NCBI GenBank assembly: GCA_012033205.1
Contig: JAAUSO010000021.1
Location: 1 to 60,253, forward strand
Length of the DNA: 60,253 nt
Direction of reading: 5' to 3'
Source of the DNA: Richelia sp. SL_2_1
Lineage (GTDB): Bacteria; Cyanobacteriota; Cyanobacteriia; Cyanobacteriales; Nostocaceae
In this document: positions 9,379-19,181 of the stretch, in pieces
Numbering within the stretch: position 1 is the first letter of the stretch
Layout: every line of letters begins with the position of its first letter
Position numbers and translations under genes: made by a program
Notes under the pieces: model-generated
The model's database searches: none
The model's input: only the letters and a program-made list of their open reading frames with translations
What the model was told of the DNA's origin: nothing

Positions 9379-9729
9379 TTAAATTAATGGAGGTATCAGG
9401 AATGAGAGAATAGAATTAACAATTGCCAAAGCAATCGAACCAATTGTAGAACTCCAAAAACCATATCTTAAGCGAAAACCAGGGACTATAGCCGCTGATA
9501 TCCCAAAGATAATTGAATTGAGAACAAAAAAGAATAAACCCAAACTCAGAATAATGAATGGCAAAGTAAAAAAGGTTAAAAGGGGAAGCAAAAGCGCATT
9601 CAATATGCCAAAAACTGCCGCAGTCATCAACGCTTTACCAAAGCTGTCTATTTCTACTCCTATGGGTAGTTTAGAAATAATTATAAAGCTGATAGCGGTT
9701 ATTAACCAAGTCAGAATCAACCCAAGCAT
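9379..9729 (-). CDS. Phage-holin family 4 (YvlD-like) membrane protein
   Basis: 116-residue, very hydrophobic protein with four transmembrane helices. The blocks TAAVFGILNALLLPLL, TLPFIILSLGLFFFVLN and PGFRLRYGFWSSTIGSIAL are characteristic of PF04020, found widely in bacterial chromosomes with no phage attached. The function is unknown despite the holin name. No phage genes surround it. Confidence 0.88.
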   Translation of the reverse strand: MLGLILTWLITAISFIIISKLPIGVEIDSFGKALMTAAVFGILNALLLPLLTFFTLPFIILSLGLFFFVLNSIIFGISAAIVPGFRLRYGFWSSTIGSIALAIVNSILSFLIPPLI

Positions 9730-9925
9730 AATTAGGACTCCTTTTTACTCACGTTTCGATTTCGGTCGAGCAGGTCAATATTTTTAGTATTGATGATAAA
9801 TGTGAATCAAAAGTGACTGTACTAACATAAATACTTGGCGATCGCAATTCATGCCGATACCAACCTAGTTTTTGTAGATTCATTTGGTAGTCTAAGGTGA
9901 GTACTGCTTCGCAAAAGTTGGGGTA

Positions 9926-9989
9926 AGAAGTCGGGTTTTTTAAGGATTTTCTGATGTTATTCATAAACGTTCGTAAAAACCCGACTTCT
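9926..9989. repeat. AGAAGTCGGG-type inverted repeat
   Basis: Arms AGAAGTCGGGTTTTT at 9926 and AAAAACCCGACTTCT ending at 9989, 64 bp overall, the same length as the units at 7516-7759. The internal core differs. Confidence 0.9.
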
Positions 9990-10246
9990 ATGATTCAAAA
10001 TCAGGCTAAAATCTTTTCCTCACAACTTCCTCACATTTTGGCTCTACTTTATATATTGAACTTGCCAATAATCAAATTTCTAATTTGATTAATATACATA
10101 GTTTTATATTTATCAGGCATCACCTTGAACCTATAAATGTAAAACTATTTTTATTTTATGTTTATATTTATATTTATATTTATTTTTATTTTTTGATTAT
10201 TTAAAGTTATTTTTTGATAATTATAAATATTTGCAAAATATTTTAA

Positions 10247-10381
10247 AACAACAACACCCAAGCATCTACTCGCCCAGTGATTTCCTCTCGTTTGTTACTT
10301 TTACAGGGACGTATACTAGTTACGTTGCCCCCTGACTCTCATAACGAGGAATTATAAGCATTCGAGTTGGGTGTTGTTGTT
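10247..10381. other. 135-bp inverted-repeat element: structured RNA or MITE
   Basis: Perfect 15-bp terminal arms AACAACAACACCCAA (10247-10261) and TTGGGTGTTGTTGTT (10367-10381). Further complementary blocks lie inside: CTCG/CGAG, TTCCTC.TCGTT/AACGAGGAA, and CAGGG.ACGTA/TACGT.CCCTG. The whole folds into one long interrupted rod. It stands in a 960-bp region with no gene. It might be a small non-coding RNA of either strand or a MITE; I found no clear target duplication and no family name. Confidence 0.5.
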
Positions 10382-10634
10382 AGTTGACGAGACAGATTGT
10401 TAAACAGCTTTTTTACCTCTTCACTTCAATTTAACCTTTATTTACCAAGCTATTCTATCTGCCAGGGAAGCTTTTTATTAGCTTCATTTTTAATATAGCA
10501 TTGTTAATTATATGGCAGATAATTTTGAAACGAATCTTTACTTTTACAGAATTTATGTAGAACCCAATGAAAATAGCAGCAAAAAACACCAAAATAATTC
10601 ATGGATAGGTTTTTCAGAGCGGTTGATAGACTCT

Positions 10635-10667
10635 AGAAGTCGGGTTTCTTTTATAAACCCGACTTCT
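10635..10667. repeat. AGAAGTCGGG-type inverted repeat, short form
   Basis: AGAAGTCGGGTTT and AAACCCGACTTCT arms with a 7-bp loop. It lies just past the 3' end of the minus-strand FAD oxidoreductase gene (ends 10695) and could act as its terminator. Confidence 0.85.
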
Positions 10668-10694
10668 CTCCCCAACGAATACTCTCATTGTAGA

Positions 10695-11903
10695 TTATCC
10701 GATTAATTGAGCGACTCGGATTGCGGATGCGATCGCACCTTCATGTAAACCATCTCCTAAATAAGCACCTGTATGATAAGTATGGTTTTCTCCGTTGGTA
10801 TGAATAACTTCGTCTCGGTATCGGAAAGATCCCACAGTATATAGGGGTGTATCATGTTCCAAACGCTGAATAATTTGCTCTCGATTAATTAAAGATTCCA
10901 GATTAAAGGCTAAGTTATATTGCACATCGGATGAGACACCACACAACTGATTCAAGTAAGCATTGTATCCCCATCCTGTCGCCGTCTCAAAAAAATCAAA
11001 CTCCGAGGGCTGTTTAATACCGTATTGCTCGTACATCGAAGTATCTGTGTGAATCAGCGTGACTATTTGATTGTTCTCCCAAGCACTAAAACGTCTAATT
11101 TCTGCCACAGTAGGATCTAACAATAGCTTTAAAACTCTATCTGGGGGAGTTGCAAACACAACTTTATCAAACTTATAGGTTGCACCGTTAGAGAGTTCAA
11201 TTTTTACACTATCTGCCATTCGAGAGATGTCAGTAATATTGATATTTAGTAATATATTCCCTTTTAGACGCTCTAAAATCTTTTCAATATAAGAATACAC
11301 TCCACCCTTGATTCTAAACCAGTCGGTAAAAATGTAATCCCGTAGAGAGAGAATCTCTAATTCCGCCGGGAAATCATCAATCAGTTCAAAGTGCATTGAA
11401 TAACTATACATTGTCAGCAGTTTTATCCAAGTGTTTCTCATACATGGAGTCTTAAAATAGTCAGATAAAGATCGATTATGAAGTTCCTGCATTTGAGCAA
11501 AATGAGTTTTCAACCAAATACCAATCGAACCAGCATACAAACCGTCAAGCTTGAGATATTCGATTAATTTTTGCAACCCGGTAAAATTCTTGCGGATTGC
11601 TGATGCAGAATGTATATGATGACCATTTTTGAAACACAATGTAGATCCTAAATCCACAGGTTCTAAATCAACCTCTAATTCTTTCATCAAGTTGAGAAAG
11701 TTATTAAAATTACTGGGAAATTCCAGTACTCCACCTTCTAAAAAATCGTTACATTGATCGCATTTCACATTTTTATTCAGGGTGCGAATATGTCCCCCCA
11801 AAATAGGCTGTTTTTCAAAAACTGTGACATGATGATCTTGTTTATTGAGAAGATAAGCCGTGACTAAACCGCTGGCTCCCCCACCAATAATCGCTATTCT
11901 CAT
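10695..11903 (-). CDS. NAD(P)/FAD-dependent amine-oxidase-like oxidoreductase
   Basis: 402 residues. The N-terminal dinucleotide-binding motif IAIIGGGASGLVTAYLL is followed by VFEKQPILGGHIRT, the usual FAD ribose/phosphate contacts of the amine oxidase/protoporphyrinogen oxidase fold. VVFATPPDRVLKLL and the C-terminal YHTGAYLGDGLHEGAIASAI complete the FAD site. It resembles the COG2907 group of predicted FAD proteins; the substrate is not known. It lies 36 bp downstream of a carotenoid-isomerase-like gene on the same strand, which points to a shared pathway, perhaps in lipid or isoprenoid modification. Confidence 0.85.
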   Translation of the reverse strand: MRIAIIGGGASGLVTAYLLNKQDHHVTVFEKQPILGGHIRTLNKNVKCDQCNDFLEGGVLEFPSNFNNFLNLMKELEVDLEPVDLGSTLCFKNGHHIHSASAIRKNFTGLQKLIEYLKLDGLYAGSIGIWLKTHFAQMQELHNRSLSDYFKTPCMRNTWIKLLTMYSYSMHFELIDDFPAELEILSLRDYIFTDWFRIKGGVYSYIEKILERLKGNILLNINITDISRMADSVKIELSNGATYKFDKVVFATPPDRVLKLLLDPTVAEIRRFSAWENNQIVTLIHTDTSMYEQYGIKQPSEFDFFETATGWGYNAYLNQLCGVSSDVQYNLAFNLESLINREQIIQRLEHDTPLYTVGSFRYRDEVIHTNGENHTYHTGAYLGDGLHEGAIASAIRVAQLIG

Positions 11904-11939
11904 CTCTCACCTCCTATATTGATTACTTTTTGAAAACTG

Positions 11940-13484
11940 TTAAGTGCTTGCGGTTAAAATCTTGTCTCCGGATAATCTTTGATATAAAAGCGCTCCCGTC
12001 CAAAATGTCGGCGCAAATCCTGGATACCCCGATGAAGCATTACAAAAATAGAAATTATTCAAAGAGGTTTTGTGATTTAATCGACCAATTCCCATATTTT
12101 TCGGAGTAAGATTAGAACCGTAAGAATTTCCATAAGGACAATGACAAAACCGTTCGTTAGTTGTCGGACTACCAGTGATTTGAAAAACTAAATGTTGCCG
12201 AATATTTGGAACATAATTTTTCTCCACAACATCTAAAATAGAGTTAAAAATTTCCTGTTTTTTTTGTCGATAAGCTTTTTTATCTTGTAGTTGAAGTTCT
12301 TGAAAATAGCTGTAATTAGCAACAGTTAAAAACTCGATAATTTGACAGTCTTCCGGACAATCGCGCTCCTCAATAGTTAATAAGGTGGGAGTAGTAATCG
12401 CAAAACTAGGATTCGAGTAATCATGCTGTTCATACATTTGAGAAAATGCCTTATTCAAGTCTTGATGACCTGTATGAAAAGTATTCCATTTACCAAATCC
12501 ATAATCTCTAAGGTCAATATCTTTAACTACACAGTATGCCATGTAATTTGAGGGAGAATAGTCATAATTAAGTTTTTTGCGTACTGTCCGAGAAAACTTT
12601 TCATAGCCAATCATTTTGGCGGCTTTTTTGGGATCAATATTACAGATGATAGTATTGGCAGTAAACTGAGAAGTTTCATGAGTAATTAAATCCATCGCTT
12701 CAACACCCGTTACTGTCTTACCAGAAACTAGAAAATTGACGACTTCAGTATTAAGAATAATCTCACCGCCGTTGTCAATAATTACTTTTACTAAACCGTT
12801 AATTACAGCTTCAAAATGATGAGTAGGATAATAAGCACCTTCTTGATAACCTGAGAATAAAATTACCCAAGCGTAAAAAGAAAGTTGATTTGGTGGTAGT
12901 AAAAAATCTTGCCATTGCGATGCTAAAAGCGTTTGTGCAGCTTGAGGTAACTTGAATTTATCAAAAACATCTTGTAACGTACTATGAAGATACATCACCG
13001 TGCGGCTGACTTCACCGAAATGCGTAAATAATTCTCCAGGATTTATTGGAGGAGATAATATTTTTAATCCCTCTCTAGTCCTTTTAACCTCGATAATAAA
13101 TTGACGAATTTTTTCTGTATCGTCAGGAAATAAATTAGAAAGCCGTCGAATCAACTCCTGAGAATCTGAAGGAATATCCAAAGCATAATTTGGCATTCTC
13201 ATGTGGTCAAATCCGTTTGAATCGTACCGTTCAAAAGTAATATCTTGGTCTAAATTGAGTTTTTTTAGTACTTGATTCACAGTTTTACCTTCACCGCAAT
13301 CCCAAACGTAGTGGAGTTGGGCATTAAAGCGGTATTTTTTAGCCATAGTAAAAGTATGACCAAATCCACCAGCGTACTCATGGGCTTCTAACACTTGCAC
13401 TCTTCTACCAGATTTTGCCATCAATGCACCAAATACCAAACCCGATAGACCACTACCTAAAATCAGATAATCAGTTTTCATCAT
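11940..13484 (-). CDS. CrtH/phytoene-desaturase-like FAD oxidoreductase
   Basis: 514 residues. It starts MKTDYLILGSGLSGLVFGALMA, a GxGxxG Rossmann motif followed by VLEAHEYAGGFGHTF. The family-level layout is that of carotenoid cis-trans isomerase/retinol saturase-type proteins (COG1233), with the C-terminal FAD contact FYFCNASSGYPGFAPTFWTGALL. It differs enough from canonical CrtH that I would not assign the reaction. It is the first gene of a two-gene operon with the amine-oxidase-like protein. Confidence 0.82.
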   Translation of the reverse strand: MMKTDYLILGSGLSGLVFGALMAKSGRRVQVLEAHEYAGGFGHTFTMAKKYRFNAQLHYVWDCGEGKTVNQVLKKLNLDQDITFERYDSNGFDHMRMPNYALDIPSDSQELIRRLSNLFPDDTEKIRQFIIEVKRTREGLKILSPPINPGELFTHFGEVSRTVMYLHSTLQDVFDKFKLPQAAQTLLASQWQDFLLPPNQLSFYAWVILFSGYQEGAYYPTHHFEAVINGLVKVIIDNGGEIILNTEVVNFLVSGKTVTGVEAMDLITHETSQFTANTIICNIDPKKAAKMIGYEKFSRTVRKKLNYDYSPSNYMAYCVVKDIDLRDYGFGKWNTFHTGHQDLNKAFSQMYEQHDYSNPSFAITTPTLLTIEERDCPEDCQIIEFLTVANYSYFQELQLQDKKAYRQKKQEIFNSILDVVEKNYVPNIRQHLVFQITGSPTTNERFCHCPYGNSYGSNLTPKNMGIGRLNHKTSLNNFYFCNASSGYPGFAPTFWTGALLYQRLSGDKILTAST

Positions 13485-13969
13485 CAGTTTTATTCACAGG
13501 ACTATTGACAGGACTATATTTATGCTGAATGTGAGCATAAAATCTAGTTTCTAATTTAGAAAACAAATTTGAGGAACTTATGAGGAATCGGTTGATATTA
13601 TCGGTACAGTTTCGGTTGAATAATAAATAAAATTTCCATAAAATCTAAATAAAATCTAAAGTCTCAGCATAAATCATCGAAAAACTGATTTTTCTACCAA
13701 CAGCAAAGATTTCCTCACAACTTCTTCAAATTTAAGCTTTACGATCAAATAAAAGCTATAAATTTAGCGCAAAAATAGTTTACACAAGCAAGAAGCAAGA
13801 TAGACAAATGGAATAGTAATCGAGCAGGAAGATGTAAATATTTACATCAGTTCATAAAAAGAAAAGAACGGTTTTCCCCGCTCTGCAATCAACAAATATT
13901 TACTTATTTATCTGATTGAATATCACCTATGCTATCTACCTCCTGGCTTGTGTTTTCTAGGAGGTAATT
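13485..13969. other. Divergent intergenic region
   Basis: About 480 bp, AT-rich, with no gene. It ends in a strong Shine-Dalgarno AGGAGGT seven bases before the ATG of the DUF4360 gene at 13970. Promoters for both flanking genes must lie here; I see no clear operator. Confidence 0.6.
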
Positions 13970-14581
13970 ATGAATAGTAAAAATGGATCTAAAACATCAA
14001 TTAATTTTGTTACAACATTTTTGGCTACAGCAACAATAATGGCTGCTACCGTTGCTCCTGCCTTGGCTGCACCAAAAGTCAGAATTGTTGATAACGTTGG
14101 TTATGGTGGTAGCGGTTGTCCCGATAGGTCTGCAAGTGTTACTGTTAGTCCTGATGGTCAAGAGTTGAGTATTCTATTCGATCAGTTCATTGCAGATGCG
14201 AGTAAACGACAAGAAAGCCGTAAAAGCTGTAACTTATCGATTCCCATTGAAGTTCCTCAAGGCTTTCAAATCTCTCTTTACGATGCTGATTATCGCGGTT
14301 ATATAGCCCCTGCAACCACCGGAAGGCTTAGAGCAGAGTATTTCTTTGCTGGTCAACGCGGACCGATTTTCAACAGAAGTTTTAAAGGTGAAACCGAGTA
14401 TTTTGTTCGAGATCCTTTAGCAACTGTTGCTAATGTTTGGTCGCGCTGTGGTGACAGTTTAAATATGCGAGTTAATGCAGCAATGTCTGCTAATGGAAAG
14501 GGAATTGCCACGGTTGATTCTTTCGACCTCGCGCATCGTGGTTTGAAATATCACATTAAATACCGTTCGTGTAATCAGTGA
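13970..14581 (+). CDS. DUF4360 secreted protein
   Basis: 203 residues with a Sec signal peptide ending near APALAA (about residue 34). The mature part carries GYGGSGCPDRSASVTVSPDGQ, a conserved RKSCNLSIPIEVPQGFQ block and LYDADYRGY, matching DUF4360, a family of small secreted proteins found in fungi and bacteria with no established function. Cysteines in GSGC, SCNL, SRCG and RSCN could form two disulphides. The strong AGGAGGT ribosome site suggests efficient translation. Confidence 0.85.
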   Translation: MNSKNGSKTSINFVTTFLATATIMAATVAPALAAPKVRIVDNVGYGGSGCPDRSASVTVSPDGQELSILFDQFIADASKRQESRKSCNLSIPIEVPQGFQISLYDADYRGYIAPATTGRLRAEYFFAGQRGPIFNRSFKGETEYFVRDPLATVANVWSRCGDSLNMRVNAAMSANGKGIATVDSFDLAHRGLKYHIKYRSCNQ

Positions 14582-14719
14582 TAGACCTGAAAAATTAGAG
14601 TCGGTTTTTACATCTTAAATACTGACAATAAATAAAAAGTCTTCTAAGCGGTGTCGTCGAGATTTGACGACACTGCGACATATTTGGCTAATAAATAGTT
14701 TTTGAATGGAGAAAAGATT

Positions 14720-15642
14720 ATGTTTTCTCCAATTTATTATCTCCGCATAGGTTTAGCTATTAGTTTCGCACTGTCATTGCTACCGGAAATCAAATTCAGG
14801 TTTGGAAGGAAAAATTTGAAGATCCAAATGATTTCGTTCGATTTCTGACAATTGATTCTGAGGCTAAAATACTTATTAGTCAAACACATGGTGGTGTAAT
14901 TAAACTCCGGGAGCTAGGCAACGGTAAATTAATTAATAAAATTAAAAGTAAGGCAGCACAACGGTTTCCTATGGTTATTAGTCCAAAACAAGATTTTTTT
15001 ACTACTATGCACGATGATGGCACACTTAAATTTTGGGAAATTCCATCTGGTAAACAATTGAGTAGTTTGAAAGCTCATCCGAGTCACACACCTCTGGCAA
15101 TTAGTAGTAATGGTGAGACTTTATTAATTCAAAATGCTGGAGATGTAAAACGGTTTAGAAGAATCGCTACAGGTGCAGAATTTGGTAATATTGACAATTC
15201 ATACATTGAAAGTACTTTTGCCACGACTAGTAATGGCAAATATGTGTTGATTCAAAGTGGTAGAACTGTAAATCTACATGATATGATTACAGGCTCAAAA
15301 ATTCGATCTTTTACAGAAGTTTCTCCTGGTGTTTCCGAAATTTTTGTTAGCCCTGATCAAAAAACATTTCTTAGCGTTAATGAAGATGATTATAAATTAT
15401 GGAATTTAGAAACTGGTAAAGAATTGTTGACCTTAATCCAGGGAGATTCAAGAAGTAATAGTGTTTTCACTCCAGACAGTACAACACTAATTAGCCTTCC
15501 TTGGCATAATAATTATCTCAAAATATGGGATGTGAATACTGGTAAATTAACCCATAAGTTTTGTATTAATAGTCACGCAACAGAACCAAAAGATGCTCAG
15601 ATCAAGGGTATACGAGTTAAAAATCAGAGATCACTAATTTAA
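14720..15642 (+). pseudogene. WD40-repeat protein, short and 5'-frameshifted
   Basis: The clear reading frame contains WD40-like blades: GTLKFWEIPSGKQLSSLKAH, VNLHDMITGSKI, DYKLWNLETGKELLTL and LKIWDVNTGKLTHKF. The same frame is open back to 14764 (TVIATGNQIQVWKEKF), where it meets a stop. An ATG at 14720 (MFSPIYYLRIG) is in another frame that would join it if one base were missing near 14760. At about 300 residues it has roughly four or five degenerate blades, fewer than the seven of a closed propeller, so it is probably a fragment. Complete WD40 proteins scaffold complexes; no partner is suggested here. Confidence 0.6.
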
Positions 15643-16075
15643 CTACAAAAACCCAACGAGAGTCGTGGTAATTCATGAATTAATTTACTATTCGCATATT
15701 TAGAGAAATATTAAGTTACATCCTCACAAGAATCTCATATTTATTTGGTACTTACAATAACATTGCGATCGCAGTTTTTTAATTTAAAATAATTAAACAT
15801 AATCCAAGAATATTTGGAGCTTTATTTATTAATGGTATAAGCCCCTCGGTTTATCCATAGAATTAATTCATTAACGCACTGTTTCCTACAGACAAAATCC
15901 ATAATTAAAAGACGTGTCTCTAGGAAATAATCCAAAATCTAAAATTTGTTAAAAGTGAATAATCAAGGTTTTGTCTTAAAATTAAATAAAGGGTTTTAAA
16001 GGATTGATTTTAGTTGCAGGTTGTAACTGGAAATTTGTGTAAATTTGTAAACAATCAACGATACATCTAATACCC
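15643..16075. other. Intergenic region without recognised features
   Basis: About 430 bp, AT-rich. It contains one HIP1-like TGCGATCGCA near 15763. Nothing else is recognisable. It holds the promoter of the GH65 fusion gene. Confidence 0.6.
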
Positions 16076-18964
16076 ATGAATGAAACTATTTTTGACCCCC
16101 ATTTACATTACGACCATTGGATTCTCACCGAAAATTATTTTGACCCCGAACAACTCAATTATAAAGAAACGGTGTTCGTGATTGGTAATGGTTATCTGGG
16201 TACAAGGGGAAGTTTTGCCGAAGGATACCCCGGTGCAGTAGCTGCTACTTTAATTAATGGTGTCTATGATGATGTGCCGATTTATTATACTGAACTCGCT
16301 AATTGCCCTGATTGGCTGCCTTTATACATTATCATTGATAACGAAGAATTTCGTTTAGATAAAGGAGAAATCTTCAGTTACCAGCGTCAATTAGACTTAA
16401 AGCGGGGTATACTCAGTCGTAAAATTAGCTGGCGTAGTCCGAAGGGTAAAACCATCGACCTCAATTTTGAACGTTTTGTCAGTCAAGCAGACCAAAATGT
16501 TTTAGGATTACGTGTTCAACTGACACCGATTGATTTTGATGGCACAATTCGGATTCGGGGAAGTATTGATGGTAATCCAGAAGATAACGATGGTTTCAAC
16601 TCTTGGTTAATTCTTGATCAAGGTTATGGTGAAGCTAGTACTTGGTTACAAGTTCGCACTAGAACTTCTCGGATTAAATTAGCAATGGCGTTCAAGTTGA
16701 TTATATCCGGAACAACAGCCAGATTTCGCGATATTAGCGTTCCCGGTTTTCCCACAGTGGAAGCCAAGTTTGATGCTGTTGCGGGGAAAACTATTACTGT
16801 AGATAAATTAGTTACAGTTTTTACGTCACGGGAGGTAGAAACTCCTGCTCAAGCTGCTTGTGATAAATTGCAGGAATTACCCAGTTATGAGGATTTGCGA
16901 AAAAATCACGAACAAGCTTGGGAGGACATATGGTACCACAGCGACATCGCCATTGAAGGAAGCGCCCAAGCTCAATTGGTGATCAGATACAATTTATTTC
17001 AATTATTAATCAGCGCTCCTCGTCATGATGACCGAGTTAGTATTCCTGCCAAAACTTTATCTGGCTTCGGATATCGCGGACATATTTTTTGGGATACCGA
17101 ATTTTTTATACTGCCATTCTTTATCTTTACTCAACCCGATATTGCTCGCAACTTATTGACCTACCGCTACCATACTATAGAAGGAGCGCGACGCAAAGCC
17201 AAATATTACGGCTATCGAGGTGCAATGTATGCTTGGGAAAGTGCAGCAACTGGTGACGAAGTAACTCCCAGATGGGCTCCAGCCAAGCATTTATATGAAG
17301 AGGATATTCGCATTTGGTGTCGCGATCATGAAATTCACATTAGTGCTGATATTAGTATTGCGGCTTGGTTGTACTGGCAAGTTACCAATGATTACGAATG
17401 GATGCGCGATTGTGGAGCAGAGATTATTCTTGATACTGCTTTATTTTGGAGTAGTCGTGTAGAGTTGAATGTTTTACGGGAATGTTATGATATTCGTGAT
17501 TGTATAGGTCCAGATGAATATCACGAAAATATAGATAATAATGCTTTCACTAATCAAATGGTGCAATGGCATTTAGAAAAAGCCCTTGAAGTTTACGATT
17601 GGTTGAGTGAAACTTTTCCCGAAAAAGCGAGGGAATTAGAAGAAAAATTACAAATAACTGGGAAACGTCGCTATCGTTGGCGAGATATTGCCGATAATTT
17701 ATTTATTCCTTACGATGCACAAACGGGACTGATCGAACAGTTTGAGGGCTTTTTTCAATTAGAAGACCTTAACCTTAACGATTACGAACCGCGTACCGAT
17801 TCAATGTTAGCAATTTTGGGCATCAAGGAAGTTAACAAGCGGCAAATTATTAAACAACCAGACGTGTTGATGCTATTGTATTTAATGGAAAGAACTAGCA
17901 CAACCGATTATGGTAAAGAAGTTCTGCAAAAAAACTGGGATTATTACGCACCTCGTACCGATATTACTTATGGTTCATCTTTAGGTCCAGCTATTCATGG
18001 ACTTGTAGCAGCATCTTTAGGTAAAACCGGGGAAGCTTATGAAAATTTTAGATTAGCAGCATTAGTCGATTTAGAAAATACACGGGGAAATGCTGCTGAG
18101 GGAATTCATGCGGCATCTTGCGGTAGTATTTGGCAAGCAATCATTTTTGGGGTTGCCGGTATCCAATTTACCACAAATGGTCCGGTGGCGAAACCTCATT
18201 TACCTCCGACTTGGAAACGCTTACAGTTTAAACTATACTGGCATGGAGAATGGCGAGAATTCGACCTCAAACCAGAAATTAAGAGTTTAAAATCAGAGAT
18301 CAAAGGGATTATCTTTGATTTGGACGGCGTACTTACCGATACAGCAGAACTTCATTATCAAGCTTGGCAGAAATTAGCAGACGAAGAAGGTATTCCGTTT
18401 AACCGTGAAGCTAACGAAGAATTACGGGGTATTTCCCGTCGTGATTCACTGATGAAGATAATAGGAGATAGAAATTATTCCGAGTCACAAATTCAAGAGA
18501 TGATGGAGCGTAAGAATAACTATTATGTGGAATTTATCCAAGGAATAACACCAGAACAATTGCTACCGGGGGCTGCTAATTTAATCGATGAATTGCGCTC
18601 CAAAAAAATTAAAATTGCCATTGGCTCAGCAAGTAAGAATGCTCGTAGTGTAATAGAAAGACTGGGAATAGCTGATAAATTAGATGCTATTGCCGATGGT
18701 AACAGCGTCACCCGTTCTAAACCAGCACCCGACTTGTTTTTATATGCAGCCAGTCAGTTAGGATTAGAACCAGCCGATTGCGTTGTAGTAGAAGATGCAG
18801 CTTCCGGAGTTGAAGCAGCCCTTGGTGGGGGAATGAGAACCATAGGAATCGGTTCAAGTGAAAGAGTCGGTGCAGCGCATATTATTTTACCGAATTTAGA
18901 AGCTGTTACCCTCAAAGATATTGAGCATAAATTTAGTTTTTGTTTAGGTGGTTCTATGCCTTAA
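16076..18964 (+). CDS. GH65 disaccharide phosphorylase fused to beta-phosphoglucomutase
   Basis: 962-residue two-domain enzyme. Residues 1 to about 735 form a glycoside hydrolase 65 phosphorylase (FVIGNGYLGTRGSF near the N-terminus; GHIFWDTEFF; catalytic acid Glu481 in GPDEYHE; HAASCGSIWQ). Residues about 740-962 form a HAD-family beta-phosphoglucomutase (IFDLDGVLTDTAELH with nucleophile Asp748 and acid/base Asp750; SASKNA; KPAPDLF; VVEDAASGVEAA). The first domain would split an alpha-glucosyl disaccharide (maltose, trehalose or kojibiose type) with phosphate to beta-glucose-1-phosphate. The second would convert this to glucose-6-phosphate. The exact disaccharide cannot be told from sequence. 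Confidence 0.92.
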   Translation: MNETIFDPHLHYDHWILTENYFDPEQLNYKETVFVIGNGYLGTRGSFAEGYPGAVAATLINGVYDDVPIYYTELANCPDWLPLYIIIDNEEFRLDKGEIFSYQRQLDLKRGILSRKISWRSPKGKTIDLNFERFVSQADQNVLGLRVQLTPIDFDGTIRIRGSIDGNPEDNDGFNSWLILDQGYGEASTWLQVRTRTSRIKLAMAFKLIISGTTARFRDISVPGFPTVEAKFDAVAGKTITVDKLVTVFTSREVETPAQAACDKLQELPSYEDLRKNHEQAWEDIWYHSDIAIEGSAQAQLVIRYNLFQLLISAPRHDDRVSIPAKTLSGFGYRGHIFWDTEFFILPFFIFTQPDIARNLLTYRYHTIEGARRKAKYYGYRGAMYAWESAATGDEVTPRWAPAKHLYEEDIRIWCRDHEIHISADISIAAWLYWQVTNDYEWMRDCGAEIILDTALFWSSRVELNVLRECYDIRDCIGPDEYHENIDNNAFTNQMVQWHLEKALEVYDWLSETFPEKARELEEKLQITGKRRYRWRDIADNLFIPYDAQTGLIEQFEGFFQLEDLNLNDYEPRTDSMLAILGIKEVNKRQIIKQPDVLMLLYLMERTSTTDYGKEVLQKNWDYYAPRTDITYGSSLGPAIHGLVAASLGKTGEAYENFRLAALVDLENTRGNAAEGIHAASCGSIWQAIIFGVAGIQFTTNGPVAKPHLPPTWKRLQFKLYWHGEWREFDLKPEIKSLKSEIKGIIFDLDGVLTDTAELHYQAWQKLADEEGIPFNREANEELRGISRRDSLMKIIGDRNYSESQIQEMMERKNNYYVEFIQGITPEQLLPGAANLIDELRSKKIKIAIGSASKNARSVIERLGIADKLDAIADGNSVTRSKPAPDLFLYAASQLGLEPADCVVVEDAASGVEAALGGGMRTIGIGSSERVGAAHIILPNLEAVTLKDIEHKFSFCLGGSMP

Positions 18965-19100
18965 GTTTTGATGGGTTTGTAGTTGTAATTTATCGCTGTA
19001 AATTAAGGGCGCGCATCCCAACTACAAGCCATCATGATTAATCTGGTTTAGAGTAGTCTATTTCATAAGTTTTGGGGGGTTTGTTTATTGCCGAAACCAT

Positions 19101-19130
19101 GTAGAGACGCGAAACTATGAGCGTCTCTAC
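19101..19130. repeat. GTAGAGACGC hairpin repeat
   Basis: Arms GTAGAGACGC and GCGTCTCTAC around a 10-bp loop, between the convergent ends of the GH65 fusion and a methyltransferase. It belongs to the same broad family as 58099-58126. Confidence 0.85.
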
Positions 19131-19181
19131 AGCTGGGAAAGAGGAACAAAAACCTGTTTAATTTTCCCCATCTCCCATATC

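Noticed and set aside
9379-9729. Prophage holin
   Set aside because: PF04020 proteins are common chromosomal membrane proteins and there are no other phage genes nearby.
9749-9964. 71-codon minus-strand frame upstream of the holin-like gene
   Set aside because: No conserved features, overlaps a hairpin repeat at its start.
10512-10706. 64-codon plus-strand frame
   Set aside because: It runs through an AGAAGTCGGG hairpin, has no ribosome site and no coding character. Taken as chance.
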